Assembly: GCA_039640495.1 (NCBI GenBank)
Contig: CP046864.1
Location: 3,025,001 to 3,089,000, forward strand
Source of the DNA: Rhodobacteraceae bacterium IMCC1335
GTDB lineage: Bacteria; Pseudomonadota; Alphaproteobacteria; Rhodobacterales; Rhodobacteraceae
DNA: 64,000 bases
Direction: 5' to 3'
Positions 34,637 through 44,202 of this stretch are shown here, one piece after another. Made by a program: the position numbers and the translations under genes. Under the pieces are notes generated by a model that searched no databases, was not told the origin of the DNA, and saw only the letters and a program-made list of their open reading frames with translations. The first letter of the stretch is position 1. Every line of letters starts with the position of its first letter.

Positions 34637-35506
34637 ATGAAAACGCAAGATATGAACCGCGATTGGATCGCCACAGCCAGAACATTATCTGAAGCCCTGC
34701 CTTATCTGCAGCGCTATGATGACGCGATCGTGGTGATCAAACTTGGCGGCCATGCCATGGGCAGCGACGCGGCAATGGAAAGCTTCGCCCGCGACGTGGT
34801 GCTGATGCAGCAAGTTGGGATTAATCCGATCATCGTGCATGGCGGCGGACCTATGATCAACACCATGCTGGATAAGTTGAACATTCAATCAGAATTTGTA
34901 AATGGCAAACGCGTCACGGATGATAAGGTCATCGAAGTGGTTGAGATGGTTTTATCGGGATCCGTAAACAAGCGCATCGTACAAGCAATCAACCAGCAAG
35001 GTGGGCGCGCCATTGGTTTGTCAGGCAAAGACAGCAATCTGATGCTCTGCACGCAGACAGACCCCGCGCTTGGGCTGGTTGGCACCCCCAGCAAGATTGA
35101 TCCAAGCGTTCTGAAAACGCTTTTTGACAATGACTTGATCCCAGTGATTGCGCCGCTTGGCGCTGGCGAAAAAGGCGAAACCTATAATGTGAATGGGGAT
35201 ACCGCAGCCGGGGCGATCGCGGCGGCCTTGAAGGCAGATCGCCTTTTACTGCTTACAGATGTTGCGGGCGTTAAGGATGCAAACGGCAATGTTCTCACCG
35301 AACTCACCGCCGCCCAAATTCGTCAGATGACGCAGGAGGGCGTGATCGCAGGCGGCATGATTCCCAAAACAGAAACAGCGCTTGCAGCCCTGAATGGCGG
35401 CGTGCGCGCTGTTGTTATTTTAGATGGGCGCGCACAAAATGCCTGCTTGCTTGAGCTGTTTACAGAACATGGCGCGGGCTCTCTTATTCGTGACGCTCGA
35501 CCTTGA
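34637..35506 (+). CDS. argB: Acetylglutamate kinase
   Basis: This 289-residue kinase of arginine synthesis phosphorylates N-acetylglutamate. [10 protein letters not shown] and [12 protein letters not shown] form the nucleotide and substrate sites; [13 protein letters not shown] is also conserved. The start is set at 34637 because AAGG lies 9-12 nt upstream; the frame is open from 34616. Confidence 0.95.
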   Translation: MKTQDMNRDWIATARTLSEALPYLQRYDDAIVVIKLGGHAMGSDAAMESFARDVVLMQQVGINPIIVHGGGPMINTMLDKLNIQSEFVNGKRVTDDKVIEVVEMVLSGSVNKRIVQAINQQGGRAIGLSGKDSNLMLCTQTDPALGLVGTPSKIDPSVLKTLFDNDLIPVIAPLGAGEKGETYNVNGDTAAGAIAAALKADRLLLLTDVAGVKDANGNVLTELTAAQIRQMTQEGVIAGGMIPKTETALAALNGGVRAVVILDGRAQNACLLELFTEHGAGSLIRDARP

Positions 35507-35579
35507 TAAAAGCCCCGCCGCATAGGGCTGCGCGTTGTGCAAACTCACCAGACGCTCAGGCGACCAGTGATACAAGCAG

Positions 35580-36248
35580 ATGAATCCTACCCAAGCCTCT
35601 GAGCGCTTTTTAGAAGTCACGCAGCTGGTGGATGCAACCGGTCTGATGGTTTTAGGCGGGCTGCACCCAGACAAAACCGATCTGGCTCCCGAAGGCTGTA
35701 AAACACTGATTTTGCTTGGCCCCAGAGATCAACATTTCTGGCCTATTTTCGCCAATAGCCCAGAAAAGACAGATGGTGCACCGGACCCGCTTGACCGGTG
35801 GTCTGAACGGGTTGTGTCCGATTTGGCAAAAAAGCTGGGCGCTTGGGCCGTCTTTCCATTCGGCGGGCCGCCTTATGCTCCTTTTTATTCATGGGCTTTG
35901 CGCTGCGGAAATATCTTTAGCTCGCCCATTCGCCTGTTGGTTCATCAACAAATGGGTTTATACGTTTCTTTCCGAGGCGCGCTTGCCCTGCCATGGCATC
36001 TAGACCTACCTCAGACCAACCCTTCGCCCTGCATCGGCTGTTCTGCCCCCTGTCAAAACGCTTGCCCCGTCGAGGCTTTTAAACACCGCGCCTATGATGT
36101 TGCAGGCTGCCGCGCTCATATCAACGGGCCAGACAGTTTAAGCTGCCGTTCGACGGGCTGCGCCGCGCGCAGGGCCTGCCCTGTTAGCAAAAACGCGGCG
36201 CGCCCGCAGGCGCAATCGGCATTTCACATGAAGACCTTTGCAAATTGA
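35580..36248 (+). CDS. 4Fe-4S ferredoxin-like protein
   Basis: This 222-residue protein has C-terminal cysteine motifs, CIGCSAPCQNACPVEAF and then CRAH...SCRSTGC and RRACPV, for one or two 4Fe-4S clusters. The N-terminal part has no known catalytic motif and resembles the cobalamin-independent part of QueG-like proteins only loosely. It overlaps the following phosphatase gene by 4 nt. Role unknown. Confidence 0.75.
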   Translation: MNPTQASERFLEVTQLVDATGLMVLGGLHPDKTDLAPEGCKTLILLGPRDQHFWPIFANSPEKTDGAPDPLDRWSERVVSDLAKKLGAWAVFPFGGPPYAPFYSWALRCGNIFSSPIRLLVHQQMGLYVSFRGALALPWHLDLPQTNPSPCIGCSAPCQNACPVEAFKHRAYDVAGCRAHINGPDSLSCRSTGCAARRACPVSKNAARPQAQSAFHMKTFAN

Positions 36249-36763
36249 GTAAGCGCCTGATTTTGATGCGTCATGCGCAATCCGATGATTTTGAACAACC
36301 CAGCGATTTTGAGCGTCCGTTAAGCGCCCGCGGGCAGCAGGACGCCGCGCATATGCGACACTGGTTCTACGCGCATGGTTGCCAACCGCAAAGCGCTTTG
36401 GTCTCAGCGTCAAAGCGTACAGCCGAAACCTATGACTTATTGCAATTAGAAAATTGCCCCGCTTTTTTCTCAAAAACTCTTTATCTTGCCCCCGCAGAAA
36501 CGCTACTGAGTGCTCTGAAAAAGGCTACTGGATCCTCAGTTCTAATGATTGGGCATAATTTTGGGATTTCCGATCTGGCCAACCGTTTGCGCAAAAAGAG
36601 GTCGGACAACCCAGAATTCAAAGCCTTTCCACCCGGCGCGATCTGGATAGCTGATCTGCCGATAGAGGATTGGCGCGCACTTACCTGGGGCGCAGCCACC
36701 TCGGTCAATTTTGCAAGCCCCGAAGATGTGCGCATGAACCTGTCAAACGACCCGCGTCGCTAG
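36245..36763 (+). CDS. SixA-type histidine phosphatase
   Basis: This 172-residue protein of the phosphoglycerate-mutase superfamily has the catalytic LILMRHAQSD motif, a second His in VLMIGHNFGISDLA and SASKRTAETYDLL. SixA proteins dephosphorylate phosphohistidine in signalling chains. Its end lies only 6 bp from the convergent aapP stop. Confidence 0.88.
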   Translation: MSKRLILMRHAQSDDFEQPSDFERPLSARGQQDAAHMRHWFYAHGCQPQSALVSASKRTAETYDLLQLENCPAFFSKTLYLAPAETLLSALKKATGSSVLMIGHNFGISDLANRLRKKRSDNPEFKAFPPGAIWIADLPIEDWRALTWGAATSVNFASPEDVRMNLSNDPRR

Positions 36764-36769
36764 CAGCCG

Positions 36770-37537
36770 TTAATGACCTAAAATCTGGCTTAGGAACAAT
36801 TTTGTCCGGTCCGATTGCGGGTTTTCGAAAAACTCTTCAGGCTCGTTTTGTTCGACGATTTGCCCTTCATCCATGAAGATAACACGATTGGCCACTTGCC
36901 GGGCAAAGCCCATCTCATGCGTGACGCAAATCATCGTCATGCCGTCTTCGGCCAAGGCAATCATAGTATCTAACACCTCTTTGATCATTTCTGGATCAAG
37001 CGCCGATGTCGGTTCATCAAAGAGCATAATCCGCGGTTTCATGCAAAGCGATCGCGCGATGGCCACCCGCTGCTGCTGCCCGCCAGATAATTGACCCGGA
37101 TATTTATCAGCCTGTTCTGGAATTTTTACCTTTTCTAGAAAATGCATTGCGGTTTCTTCCGCCTTTTTTTTGGGTGTTTTACGCACCCAAATCGGTGCAA
37201 GCGTGCAGTTTTCTAAAATCGTTAAATGTGGGAATAAGTTGAAATGCTGAAAACACATGCCCACTTCAGACCGAATTTTATCAATATTCTTAAGATCGGA
37301 AGACAACACTGTACCATCAACCGTGATCTTACCCTGCTGATGTTCCTCTAAAGCGTTTATACAGCGGATTAATGTCGATTTCCCCGACCCCGACGGGCCG
37401 CAGACCACGATCCGCTCCCCCCTGTTCACCGTTAGATTGATATCGCGCAAGACGTGAAACGCACCATACCATTTATTCATGCTTTGGATGTCGATCGCGA
37501 TTTCGTCTGAGACGGTCAATTTTGCAGGTTGTGTCAT
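36770..37537 (-). CDS. aapP: General L-amino acid ABC transporter ATPase AapP
   Basis: This 255-residue ATPase has Walker [11 protein letters not shown]-loop [13 protein letters not shown], signature [15 protein letters not shown] and Walker [16 protein letters not shown]. It is the last gene of aapJQMP, the broad-range amino-acid importer of alphaproteobacteria, with 12 bp to aapM. Confidence 0.94.
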   Translation of the reverse strand: MTQPAKLTVSDEIAIDIQSMNKWYGAFHVLRDINLTVNRGERIVVCGPSGSGKSTLIRCINALEEHQQGKITVDGTVLSSDLKNIDKIRSEVGMCFQHFNLFPHLTILENCTLAPIWVRKTPKKKAEETAMHFLEKVKIPEQADKYPGQLSGGQQQRVAIARSLCMKPRIMLFDEPTSALDPEMIKEVLDTMIALAEDGMTMICVTHEMGFARQVANRVIFMDEGQIVEQNEPEEFFENPQSDRTKLFLSQILGH

Positions 37538-37549
37538 AAAAGCTACCTT

Positions 37550-38836
37550 TTAACGGTGATCGGTTGCGAGCTGTCGCTCGAGCCATTGTGAATATTGCGA
37601 GATGCCGTAGCACACGATAAAAAACAAAACTGCCGCGAAGCCAAGCAGCTCCCAATAAATCCCATTCCACTCGGTGGAGGCAAGGATGGGGCCACGGATC
37701 ATTCCGACCAAATCGAACATCGAGATAATCGAGACCAATGTAGTGTCTTTGAAAAGCCCCACGGCAACATTTACAATCCCGGGAATAGAGATCTTTAAAG
37801 CTTGTGGCAGAATAATAAGACGCATCGACTGCGCATAATCTAAGCCCAAACTGCCCGCCGCTTCATATTGCCCAGTTGGCAAAGCTGCTAACCCGCCCCG
37901 AATAACCTCGGCAATATAGGCAGCCGAAAACAGCGTGATCATAATGATGACCCGTAAGATCAGATCAAAATTGGTGCCCGGCGGCAGAAAATACGCCAAG
38001 ACAACATTGGCCACAAATAACAAGGTGATCAGCGGCACGCCTCGAATAAATTCGATGAACACAACGCAAATCACCCGAATGACTGGCAAATCTGCCTGCC
38101 TGCCCAAGGCGAGCAAAATCCCCAGCGGAACCGATAAAGACACGCAAACAGTTCCCAAAATGATATTCAACATAAAGCCGCCCATATCGCGGCTCGGAAC
38201 AGCTTCAAGCGCGATGAAATTGCTGAGTGGAGCGCTTAGATAACCGCCCAAATACCAACTGAGGAAGGCTGCCAATGCGGCAGCGAATAAAGCCACAGCG
38301 AATTTTTGTTTGGCCATCATTTGAAAGGTTTTATAACCAGCGATAAATCCAACCAATCCAACGACAGGTGTTACGATACTTCCCCCCCAAATCAACCAGT
38401 AGGCTAAAAATGGGTAAATCGCAGTGAACACCAGCATCTTGCGTGGAAGTTTCGAGAACAGCACAGGCGCGACAGCAACCAGCAACAGCACAAAGCTAAG
38501 ACTAGGACGCCAATAGAGTTCCTTTGGATATTTGAAACCGAAAATTAATTGGTTCCAGCGTTCAGTTAATACAGAAAAGCACCCACCAGATAGACCGTCG
38601 AGAACTTCATAGCATTCCCATTGCGAAGATGTCGTCCATACTCCGTTTAAGAGCCAAGGAACAATCGCTGCAGCAATTTTATACAAAAGGTAAATTGCTA
38701 AAACTGTCATCAAAGAGTTAAAGACCGATGAAAATAAATTCTCACGCAACCATTTCACCACACCAGACTGGCTAGAAGGCGGCGGTGCCGGCGGCAAGGC
38801 TGTGTGGCGGACAAAGGCTGTAACTTGCTTGGCCAT
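37550..38836 (-). CDS. aapM: General L-amino acid ABC transporter permease AapM
   Basis: This 428-residue polar-amino-acid permease has about eight to ten membrane helices. The EAA loop EAAGSLGLDYAQSMRLIILPQAL that contacts AapP is near the end. It starts one base after the aapQ stop codon. The length fits AapM, which is larger than simple HisM-type permeases. Confidence 0.93.
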   Translation of the reverse strand: MAKQVTAFVRHTALPPAPPPSSQSGVVKWLRENLFSSVFNSLMTVLAIYLLYKIAAAIVPWLLNGVWTTSSQWECYEVLDGLSGGCFSVLTERWNQLIFGFKYPKELYWRPSLSFVLLLVAVAPVLFSKLPRKMLVFTAIYPFLAYWLIWGGSIVTPVVGLVGFIAGYKTFQMMAKQKFAVALFAAALAAFLSWYLGGYLSAPLSNFIALEAVPSRDMGGFMLNIILGTVCVSLSVPLGILLALGRQADLPVIRVICVVFIEFIRGVPLITLLFVANVVLAYFLPPGTNFDLILRVIIMITLFSAAYIAEVIRGGLAALPTGQYEAAGSLGLDYAQSMRLIILPQALKISIPGIVNVAVGLFKDTTLVSIISMFDLVGMIRGPILASTEWNGIYWELLGFAAVLFFIVCYGISQYSQWLERQLATDHR

Positions 38837-38837
38837 C

Positions 38838-40052
38838 TTATCGCCCCTTCAATTTAATCGAGTGATTATAGACATTCATGATGGCAGAAATGCCAAGCGA
38901 AATTATGAGATAGAAGGCCATTAGCAAGAGAACAGTTTCAATGGCCCGCCCCGTCTGGTTCAACGTAATACCGCCCAAAGTACCAGTAACATCCATATAC
39001 CCCACGGCAATCGCCAACGATGAGTTTTTGGTCAGGTTCAAATAATTTGAAATCAACGGTGGAATAATTACGCGCAGAGCTTGCGGCAGGATCACGAGGT
39101 TCATAATCCGCCCCGGTCGCAAACCAAGCGAGGCGGCTGCTTCGCTTTGACCTTTTGACACCGCTTGAATGCCCGCTCTTACGTTTTCGGCAATAAACGC
39201 GCCGGTATAAATCGATAACGCGAACCAAAGTGATAATAAGGATCCGCGCGCCCAGATACCGCCTTTGAAATTAAACCCTTTCAATGCCGGGTATTCCAAA
39301 CCAATCGGGTTTCCTAACAGAAAAAACATCGCCAGCGTTGGCACAAATAAAATAGCTAAGCTCGGCCAAAGCACGGGTAGAATAACCCCATGATCAAACA
39401 AAGTTTTGCGCGCGTATCTGCGATAAAAAAGAACCGCGATAAGCGATAGGATGAATGCAACAATTACGATCCAGCCACCATCATATAAAACCGGTTTTGG
39501 CATGTAGATCCCGCGACCGGTGAAGGCAAAGGAATCGAACAACATTGATGCTTCAGGATTTTCACCCCGAAACGCGCGCGGTTGAGGTAACACTGATAAA
39601 AAAATCGCGTTTATAATCAGGATCCAGATCAATACTGGTATATTGCGAAACACTTCCACATAAACGGCCATAGTTTTGGCAACGAGCCAATTGTTTGAGA
39701 GTCGTAAAACACCTGCGATCACGCCAAAAATAGTGGCCGTTATACATCCTAAAACAGCAACCAAAAGAGTGTTTAAAACACCAACGATTGAAGCTCGCAG
39801 ATGTGTAGATTGGCTGTCATACTCGATCAAACGCTGATTAATATCATAACCCGCCGGCTCACCCAAAAAACCGTAAGAAATATCCAAACCTGCTGCAGCT
39901 AAATTCTGCAATAGGTTCCATCCCAGAAACGCCATCAAGCAAATCAGAACCATCAACGCTAGAAATTGAAAAGTATATGACCTATAACGCTTATCGTTTA
40001 TCAGCATTGATAGACGAAATTCGGACACGTCCGTTTGGACAGAAAGAGACAT
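38838..40052 (-). CDS. aapQ: General L-amino acid ABC transporter permease AapQ
   Basis: This 404-residue partner permease has the EAA loop EAAASLGLRPGRIMNLVILPQAL and helices such as FLALMVLICLMAFLGWNLL. A terminator-like hairpin separates it from aapJ upstream, so only part of the aapJ transcripts should reach it. Confidence 0.93.
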   Translation of the reverse strand: MSLSVQTDVSEFRLSMLINDKRYRSYTFQFLALMVLICLMAFLGWNLLQNLAAAGLDISYGFLGEPAGYDINQRLIEYDSQSTHLRASIVGVLNTLLVAVLGCITATIFGVIAGVLRLSNNWLVAKTMAVYVEVFRNIPVLIWILIINAIFLSVLPQPRAFRGENPEASMLFDSFAFTGRGIYMPKPVLYDGGWIVIVAFILSLIAVLFYRRYARKTLFDHGVILPVLWPSLAILFVPTLAMFFLLGNPIGLEYPALKGFNFKGGIWARGSLLSLWFALSIYTGAFIAENVRAGIQAVSKGQSEAAASLGLRPGRIMNLVILPQALRVIIPPLISNYLNLTKNSSLAIAVGYMDVTGTLGGITLNQTGRAIETVLLLMAFYLIISLGISAIMNVYNHSIKLKGR

Positions 40053-40117
40053 ATAGGGGGTTCCAGACTTTTTCTAAAATAACGGCGCTTATCTCGCGCA
40101 ATTTTGGAAATAAATCA

Positions 40118-40150
40118 ATAAAAAAAGGGCGCTACAAAAGCGCCCTTTCT
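40118..40150 (-). terminator. Hairpin between aapJ and aapQ
   Basis: On the minus strand AAAGGGCGC-TTTTGTA-GCGCCCTTT has a 9-bp stem followed by a T-run. It would end most aapJ transcripts, giving more binding protein than permease. Confidence 0.75.
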
Positions 40151-40160
40151 ATTTTGTAAC

Positions 40161-41177
40161 TTAACGGAAAGGGGGTGAGTAAATCAGACCACCATCAGTC
40201 CACAAAGAATTTACACCTCTATTCAACTTAATAGGAGTGCTTTCACCAATATTACGGTCAAATGACTCGCCGTAGTTTCCGACCGCTTGAATTGCCCGCA
40301 AAGCCCATGATGCATCCAGGCCTAGGTAATCCGCCAATTTACCTTCTGTACCCAAAAGACGTTTAACTTCTGGAATGTTTGAATTGGCTGCCAAATCCGC
40401 TGCGTTAGCTGCAGTCACGCCAAACTCTTCCGCAGTGATCATCGCGTTCAAAGTCCAACGCACAATATCGCCCCATTCGTTATCACCATGGCGTACAACA
40501 GGACCTAACGGCTCTTTAGAAACGATTTCTGGCAAAACAACATGGTCATCTGGCTTTTCGAAGCTTGTCCGAGTAGCCGCCAACGCTGAACGATCTGTCG
40601 TATAAGCATCGCATGCACCAGCTAAATATTGCTGCTGTGCTTCGGCATTCGTTTCAATTGGAACTGGTTCATAAGAAATGTTGTTCAACCGGAAAAAATC
40701 CGCCAAGTTCAACTCAGTCGTTGTACCTGTTTGAATACAAATTGTTGCGCCATCCAACTCAGTAGCCGAAGAAACCCCCAGATCGGCAGAGGCCATAAAG
40801 CCTTGTCCGTCATAGTAGTTCACGCCTACAAAATCTAATCCAAGCTCAGTATCACGCTGGAAACTCCAAGTTGTGTTCCGTGACAGCATGTCAATTTCAC
40901 CCGATTGAAGCGAGGTGAAACGAGTCTTGGTGGTTGTTGGTACAAACTCAACAGCAGTTGAATCACCTAAAACAGCTGCTGCGACGGCGCGGCAAACATC
41001 AACATCGAAACCAGCCCACTCACCGTTAGCGTCAGGACTTGCGAACCCAATCAAACCTGTGGAAACACCACAATTTAACTTTCCGCGTGCTTTCACGTCA
41101 TCCGCTGTGCCCGCAAATACGCTGCCAGCAGACATCGCTGCTAGGGTAACTGCGCCTAAAACTAAGGATTTTTTCAT
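40161..41177 (-). CDS. aapJ: General L-amino acid-binding protein AapJ
   Basis: This 338-residue periplasmic binding protein has a Sec signal peptide (KKSLVLGAVTLAAMSAGSVFA). Mature family patterns are LNCGVSTGLIGFASPD, WAGFDVDVCRAVAAAVLG and SGEIDMLSRNTTWSFQRD. It captures a wide range of L-amino acids for AapQMP. Confidence 0.95.
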   Translation of the reverse strand: MKKSLVLGAVTLAAMSAGSVFAGTADDVKARGKLNCGVSTGLIGFASPDANGEWAGFDVDVCRAVAAAVLGDSTAVEFVPTTTKTRFTSLQSGEIDMLSRNTTWSFQRDTELGLDFVGVNYYDGQGFMASADLGVSSATELDGATICIQTGTTTELNLADFFRLNNISYEPVPIETNAEAQQQYLAGACDAYTTDRSALAATRTSFEKPDDHVVLPEIVSKEPLGPVVRHGDNEWGDIVRWTLNAMITAEEFGVTAANAADLAANSNIPEVKRLLGTEGKLADYLGLDASWALRAIQAVGNYGESFDRNIGESTPIKLNRGVNSLWTDGGLIYSPPFR

Positions 41178-41377
41178 CTTTACCTCTTTCTGATGGTTTT
41201 CCCAAACTGGGACTTTTGATTAGAACGGTATGTCTAACCTCACAAAATAACCTGCGCCAAAAGCTCAAGTGATTCCGCAGTGTGGCCAATTTTTTATATT
41301 ATCGTCAAGCAATCTATCACCAAAACCATGATTTGAATTGGCTCAAAGCTCCATCACCCGCGAGCGCCGCCTATTTT

Positions 41378-42085
41378 TCAACCACAGCGTGTAAAAAAAT
41401 CATACGCGGCGAGAAAATCAGATTTTTTCAGCGCGGCATGCGCGGCAGCCTCTTCATCGATTCCCCATTGTTCTTCCTGCCAAATTTCATCAATCCGGCA
41501 TAATTCCCACGCCTGTTCAGGCTTAAGATGACCTTCTATAACCGCCAAAGCCGCAACCAAACTGCCCGGAAATGTCACCAGATCATGAAAAGCGGTTAAC
41601 TGAAACGCTGAAAGGCCCTGCATCGGCGCTGCCAAGTTCAAAACAGACTCTGCCGCTTGCGCCAGATAGGTCACCCCCGATGTGCTGTGTAAAATTGCGC
41701 CATATGTTTGCGCTGCCCACTCTAACAATGGATCCCACGCCTCCGCTTGCCGCACATTTAGTTCGGCCGGCTGCGCCGCGCGATAGCAGAGTAAATCGGT
41801 TTCACCATAAGCCGCCAACATGTTCAAAACATCTTGGAATTGGGGCGTCACCTTATCCAAAGCGGCATTGGCGCGGCGGGTATAGGGCATGATTTCAGGG
41901 CGAACAGTTTCAACCTGCGCGCGCCATTCTGAGGCAACCGCCTCGGCCAAAGCCTGCGAGGGCAACGCCAAAAGCGTTTTTGCAGGGGTTTTAACCAAGC
42001 GGTCATCGAGCAAAACCGTATAGCCCACCTCTTGCTGCGCAATTTCAACCTGCGTCCAGAATCGTTTTTGCTGCCAATAAGCCAT
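41378..42085 (-). CDS. ATP12-family F1-ATPase assembly chaperone
   Basis: This 235-residue protein matches bacterial relatives of mitochondrial Atp12, which help assemble the F1 alpha subunit. Conserved segments: VLLDDRLVKTPAKTLLALPS, EWRAQVE and the RAANAALDKV and ETDLLCYRA parts. It lies just downstream of the HAD phosphatase gene. Confidence 0.9.
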   Translation of the reverse strand: MAYWQQKRFWTQVEIAQQEVGYTVLLDDRLVKTPAKTLLALPSQALAEAVASEWRAQVETVRPEIMPYTRRANAALDKVTPQFQDVLNMLAAYGETDLLCYRAAQPAELNVRQAEAWDPLLEWAAQTYGAILHSTSGVTYLAQAAESVLNLAAPMQGLSAFQLTAFHDLVTFPGSLVAALAVIEGHLKPEQAWELCRIDEIWQEEQWGIDEEAAAHAALKKSDFLAAYDFFTRCG

Positions 42086-42088
42086 GAT

Positions 42089-42751
42089 CTATGCTTTCAT
42101 TATTTGAGAAATAAAGCCCGGCAACTCGGACACCGTTTGTGCAATATGCGTGCAACCAGAAAGCTGATGCGCCTTATGATAACCCCATGTCACACCAATC
42201 GCGTGCATACCTGCCGCGCGCGCCATATCTCTATCATAACTGGTATCTCCAATCATCACGGCGCGGCGCGCTTCAGTTCCGGTCTCCAATAACGCCTGAT
42301 GCAACATGCTAGGATGCGGTTTTGAGGGGTGCTCATCCGCAGTTTGCGTTGTGAGGAAATAAGAATGCAAGTCGCTTGCCTCTAACAAGGCGTTCAAGCC
42401 TCTGCGCGAATTTCCCGTTGCCACCCCCAAGACAAACTGCGGATCCTGATGAAGCTGCCGCAAAAGGGGCAGGACCCCTGCATAAAAACCCGGATCTGAT
42501 TGGTCTGCGCGCTGCCCGGCAAAATACTGTTTAAAGGCTTTTTCTGCCAAATCACGTTCCTCATGATCAACCTGCGGCACCAAGCGATAAAACACCTCTG
42601 GCAGCGACAGCCCGACGCAAGCCAAAACATCTTGCCGCGGCGGCATTGGGCGTCTGAGCACAGAAAAAGCGTGACCCATCGCACCAATAATATGGGCTTG
42701 GCTATCCACAAGCGTACCATCAACATCAAAAACAATCAAAAACGGCGCCAA
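42089..42751 (-). CDS. HAD-family phosphatase, phosphoglycolate phosphatase-like
   Basis: This 220-residue HAD hydrolase has motif I VFDVDGTLVDSQ, motif II VATGNSRRG and motif IV IGDTSYDRDMARAAG. The cap is of the beta-phosphoglucomutase/Gph class. The substrate cannot be told from sequence alone. Confidence 0.9.
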   Translation of the reverse strand: MAPFLIVFDVDGTLVDSQAHIIGAMGHAFSVLRRPMPPRQDVLACVGLSLPEVFYRLVPQVDHEERDLAEKAFKQYFAGQRADQSDPGFYAGVLPLLRQLHQDPQFVLGVATGNSRRGLNALLEASDLHSYFLTTQTADEHPSKPHPSMLHQALLETGTEARRAVMIGDTSYDRDMARAAGMHAIGVTWGYHKAHQLSGCTHIAQTVSELPGFISQIMKA

Positions 42752-42754
42752 AAT

Positions 42755-43804
42755 CTATCCCATAAAATCTTCAAACGGATCGTCTTCAATATCATGCGTG
42801 TCCCATTGAAACGTATCCCAAGTGCGCTGCATATGTTCGCTTAACGCAGCCGTGAAACTGATTGGTTTTTTATGAACAGGGTGTTCGATCCGCAAAAAGC
42901 GCGCGTGTAGATGCAGCTTACGGCTGATATCGCCGCCCAGTTGAGCCCCCCAGCCATCGCCTAAATTGTCTTGGCTGGATCCACCATATTTTCCATCGCC
43001 AATAATGGGATGGCCGATTTCCGCCATATGCGCGCGTAATTGATGCGTGCGGCCCGTGATCGGTGCCAAAGCCACCCATGCGCCCCGTTTGGCCAAAGCA
43101 CTGAGCACACTATAATCGGTTAAAGCGCGTTTCGCGCCTTCAACAGAAGCCACATCACGTGGATGAACGCAGTGCATTTTTTCGCCCGCACCTTTGGCGC
43201 CATGACCCATAGATTTCACCAATCCATATTTGATAGTGCCCGATTTAGGGGCAGGCACTCCGGCCACCGCCGCCCAGTAGATTTTACGCGTTTCACGATG
43301 CCGAAACGCTTCCGTTAGGGCGCTGGCAGCCGCGCGATGACGCGCCAGAACCAAAATGCCCGAGGTATCCTTATCTAAGCGATGCACCAAACGTGGCTTC
43401 TCATCATGACCAAAGCGCAACGCATCGGCCAGCCCATCCACGTGGCGATTTTGTTTGCTTCCCCCTTGCGTGGCCAGCCCCGGCGGCTTGTTCAACACGA
43501 TGATGTGATCATCTTTATACAGAACAGCATTTTGTATCATCCGAGAATCCTGCGAGCTCACGCTGCGCGCAACCACCGCCCTCGGTTTCAAATCACTATC
43601 GGTTAGGGGAGGGATACGAATCTCTTGGCCGGCGGCGATACGCGTCGAGGCTTTGCAGCGTTTGCCGTCAACGCGCAGCTCTCCTTTTCGGCACATCTGT
43701 TCGATGCGCGCTTGGCCCAATTGCGGAAAACAATGGCGCAACCAGCGATCTAACCTTTGATCAACGCTGCCTTCCTGAACCGTTAGTTTTTGTACTCCGC
43801 TCAT
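42755..43804 (-). CDS. RluA-family pseudouridine synthase (RluC/RluD-like)
   Basis: This 349-residue rRNA modification enzyme has an N-terminal S4 domain (QGSVDQRLDRWLRHCFP-like) and a catalytic domain with HRLDKDTSGILVLAR, which holds the catalytic Asp. The start at 43804 is chosen by an ATGA overlap with crcB. RluC is the more probable type by length; not certain. Confidence 0.92.
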   Translation of the reverse strand: MSGVQKLTVQEGSVDQRLDRWLRHCFPQLGQARIEQMCRKGELRVDGKRCKASTRIAAGQEIRIPPLTDSDLKPRAVVARSVSSQDSRMIQNAVLYKDDHIIVLNKPPGLATQGGSKQNRHVDGLADALRFGHDEKPRLVHRLDKDTSGILVLARHRAAASALTEAFRHRETRKIYWAAVAGVPAPKSGTIKYGLVKSMGHGAKGAGEKMHCVHPRDVASVEGAKRALTDYSVLSALAKRGAWVALAPITGRTHQLRAHMAEIGHPIIGDGKYGGSSQDNLGDGWGAQLGGDISRKLHLHARFLRIEHPVHKKPISFTAALSEHMQRTWDTFQWDTHDIEDDPFEDFMG

Positions 43805-44166
43805 GACGATACCAATCGCATTGCTATAAACCCTAGAAAAACCGCCGCCAAACCGCCCAGAACGCTGGCACATATATAGGCAAAGGCAAATCCGAACCGC
43901 CCCATATCCAGCAGCTTCAGCAAATCCAGCGAAAACGCGGAAAACGTGGTGAAGCCTCCCAAAATGCCCGCCATCAAAAACAGAGGCGCGACCTCACCCA
44001 ACCGACCGGCGAAATAGGCAAAGGCCAGCCCCATCAAGAATGATCCGATCACGTTCACGCTTAGCGTGCCGTAAGGAAACGCCACCGTTTGAACCAAACA
44101 AAAACGCAAAAGCGCACCAATGCCGCCGCCACAAGCCACAAGAAGATAAACCATAGCCGTGCTCAT
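43801..44166 (-). CDS. crcB: Fluoride efflux channel CrcB/Fluc
   Basis: This four-helix membrane protein of about 121 residues has the family start GGGIGALLRFCL and the centre NVIGSFLMGLAFAYF, GFTTFSAFSLD (with the Phe-box and TTFSTF-type motif). CrcB exports fluoride. The start is taken at MSTAMVYLL; an earlier Met at 44190 is open. No fluoride riboswitch is seen before it. Confidence 0.88.
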   Translation of the reverse strand: MSTAMVYLLVACGGGIGALLRFCLVQTVAFPYGTLSVNVIGSFLMGLAFAYFAGRLGEVAPLFLMAGILGGFTTFSAFSLDLLKLLDMGRFGFAFAYICASVLGGLAAVFLGFIAMRLVSS

Positions 44167-44202
44167 CCGCTCTGCTCGCGCCAATGTCAAGCCAAAGCCG
44201 GA

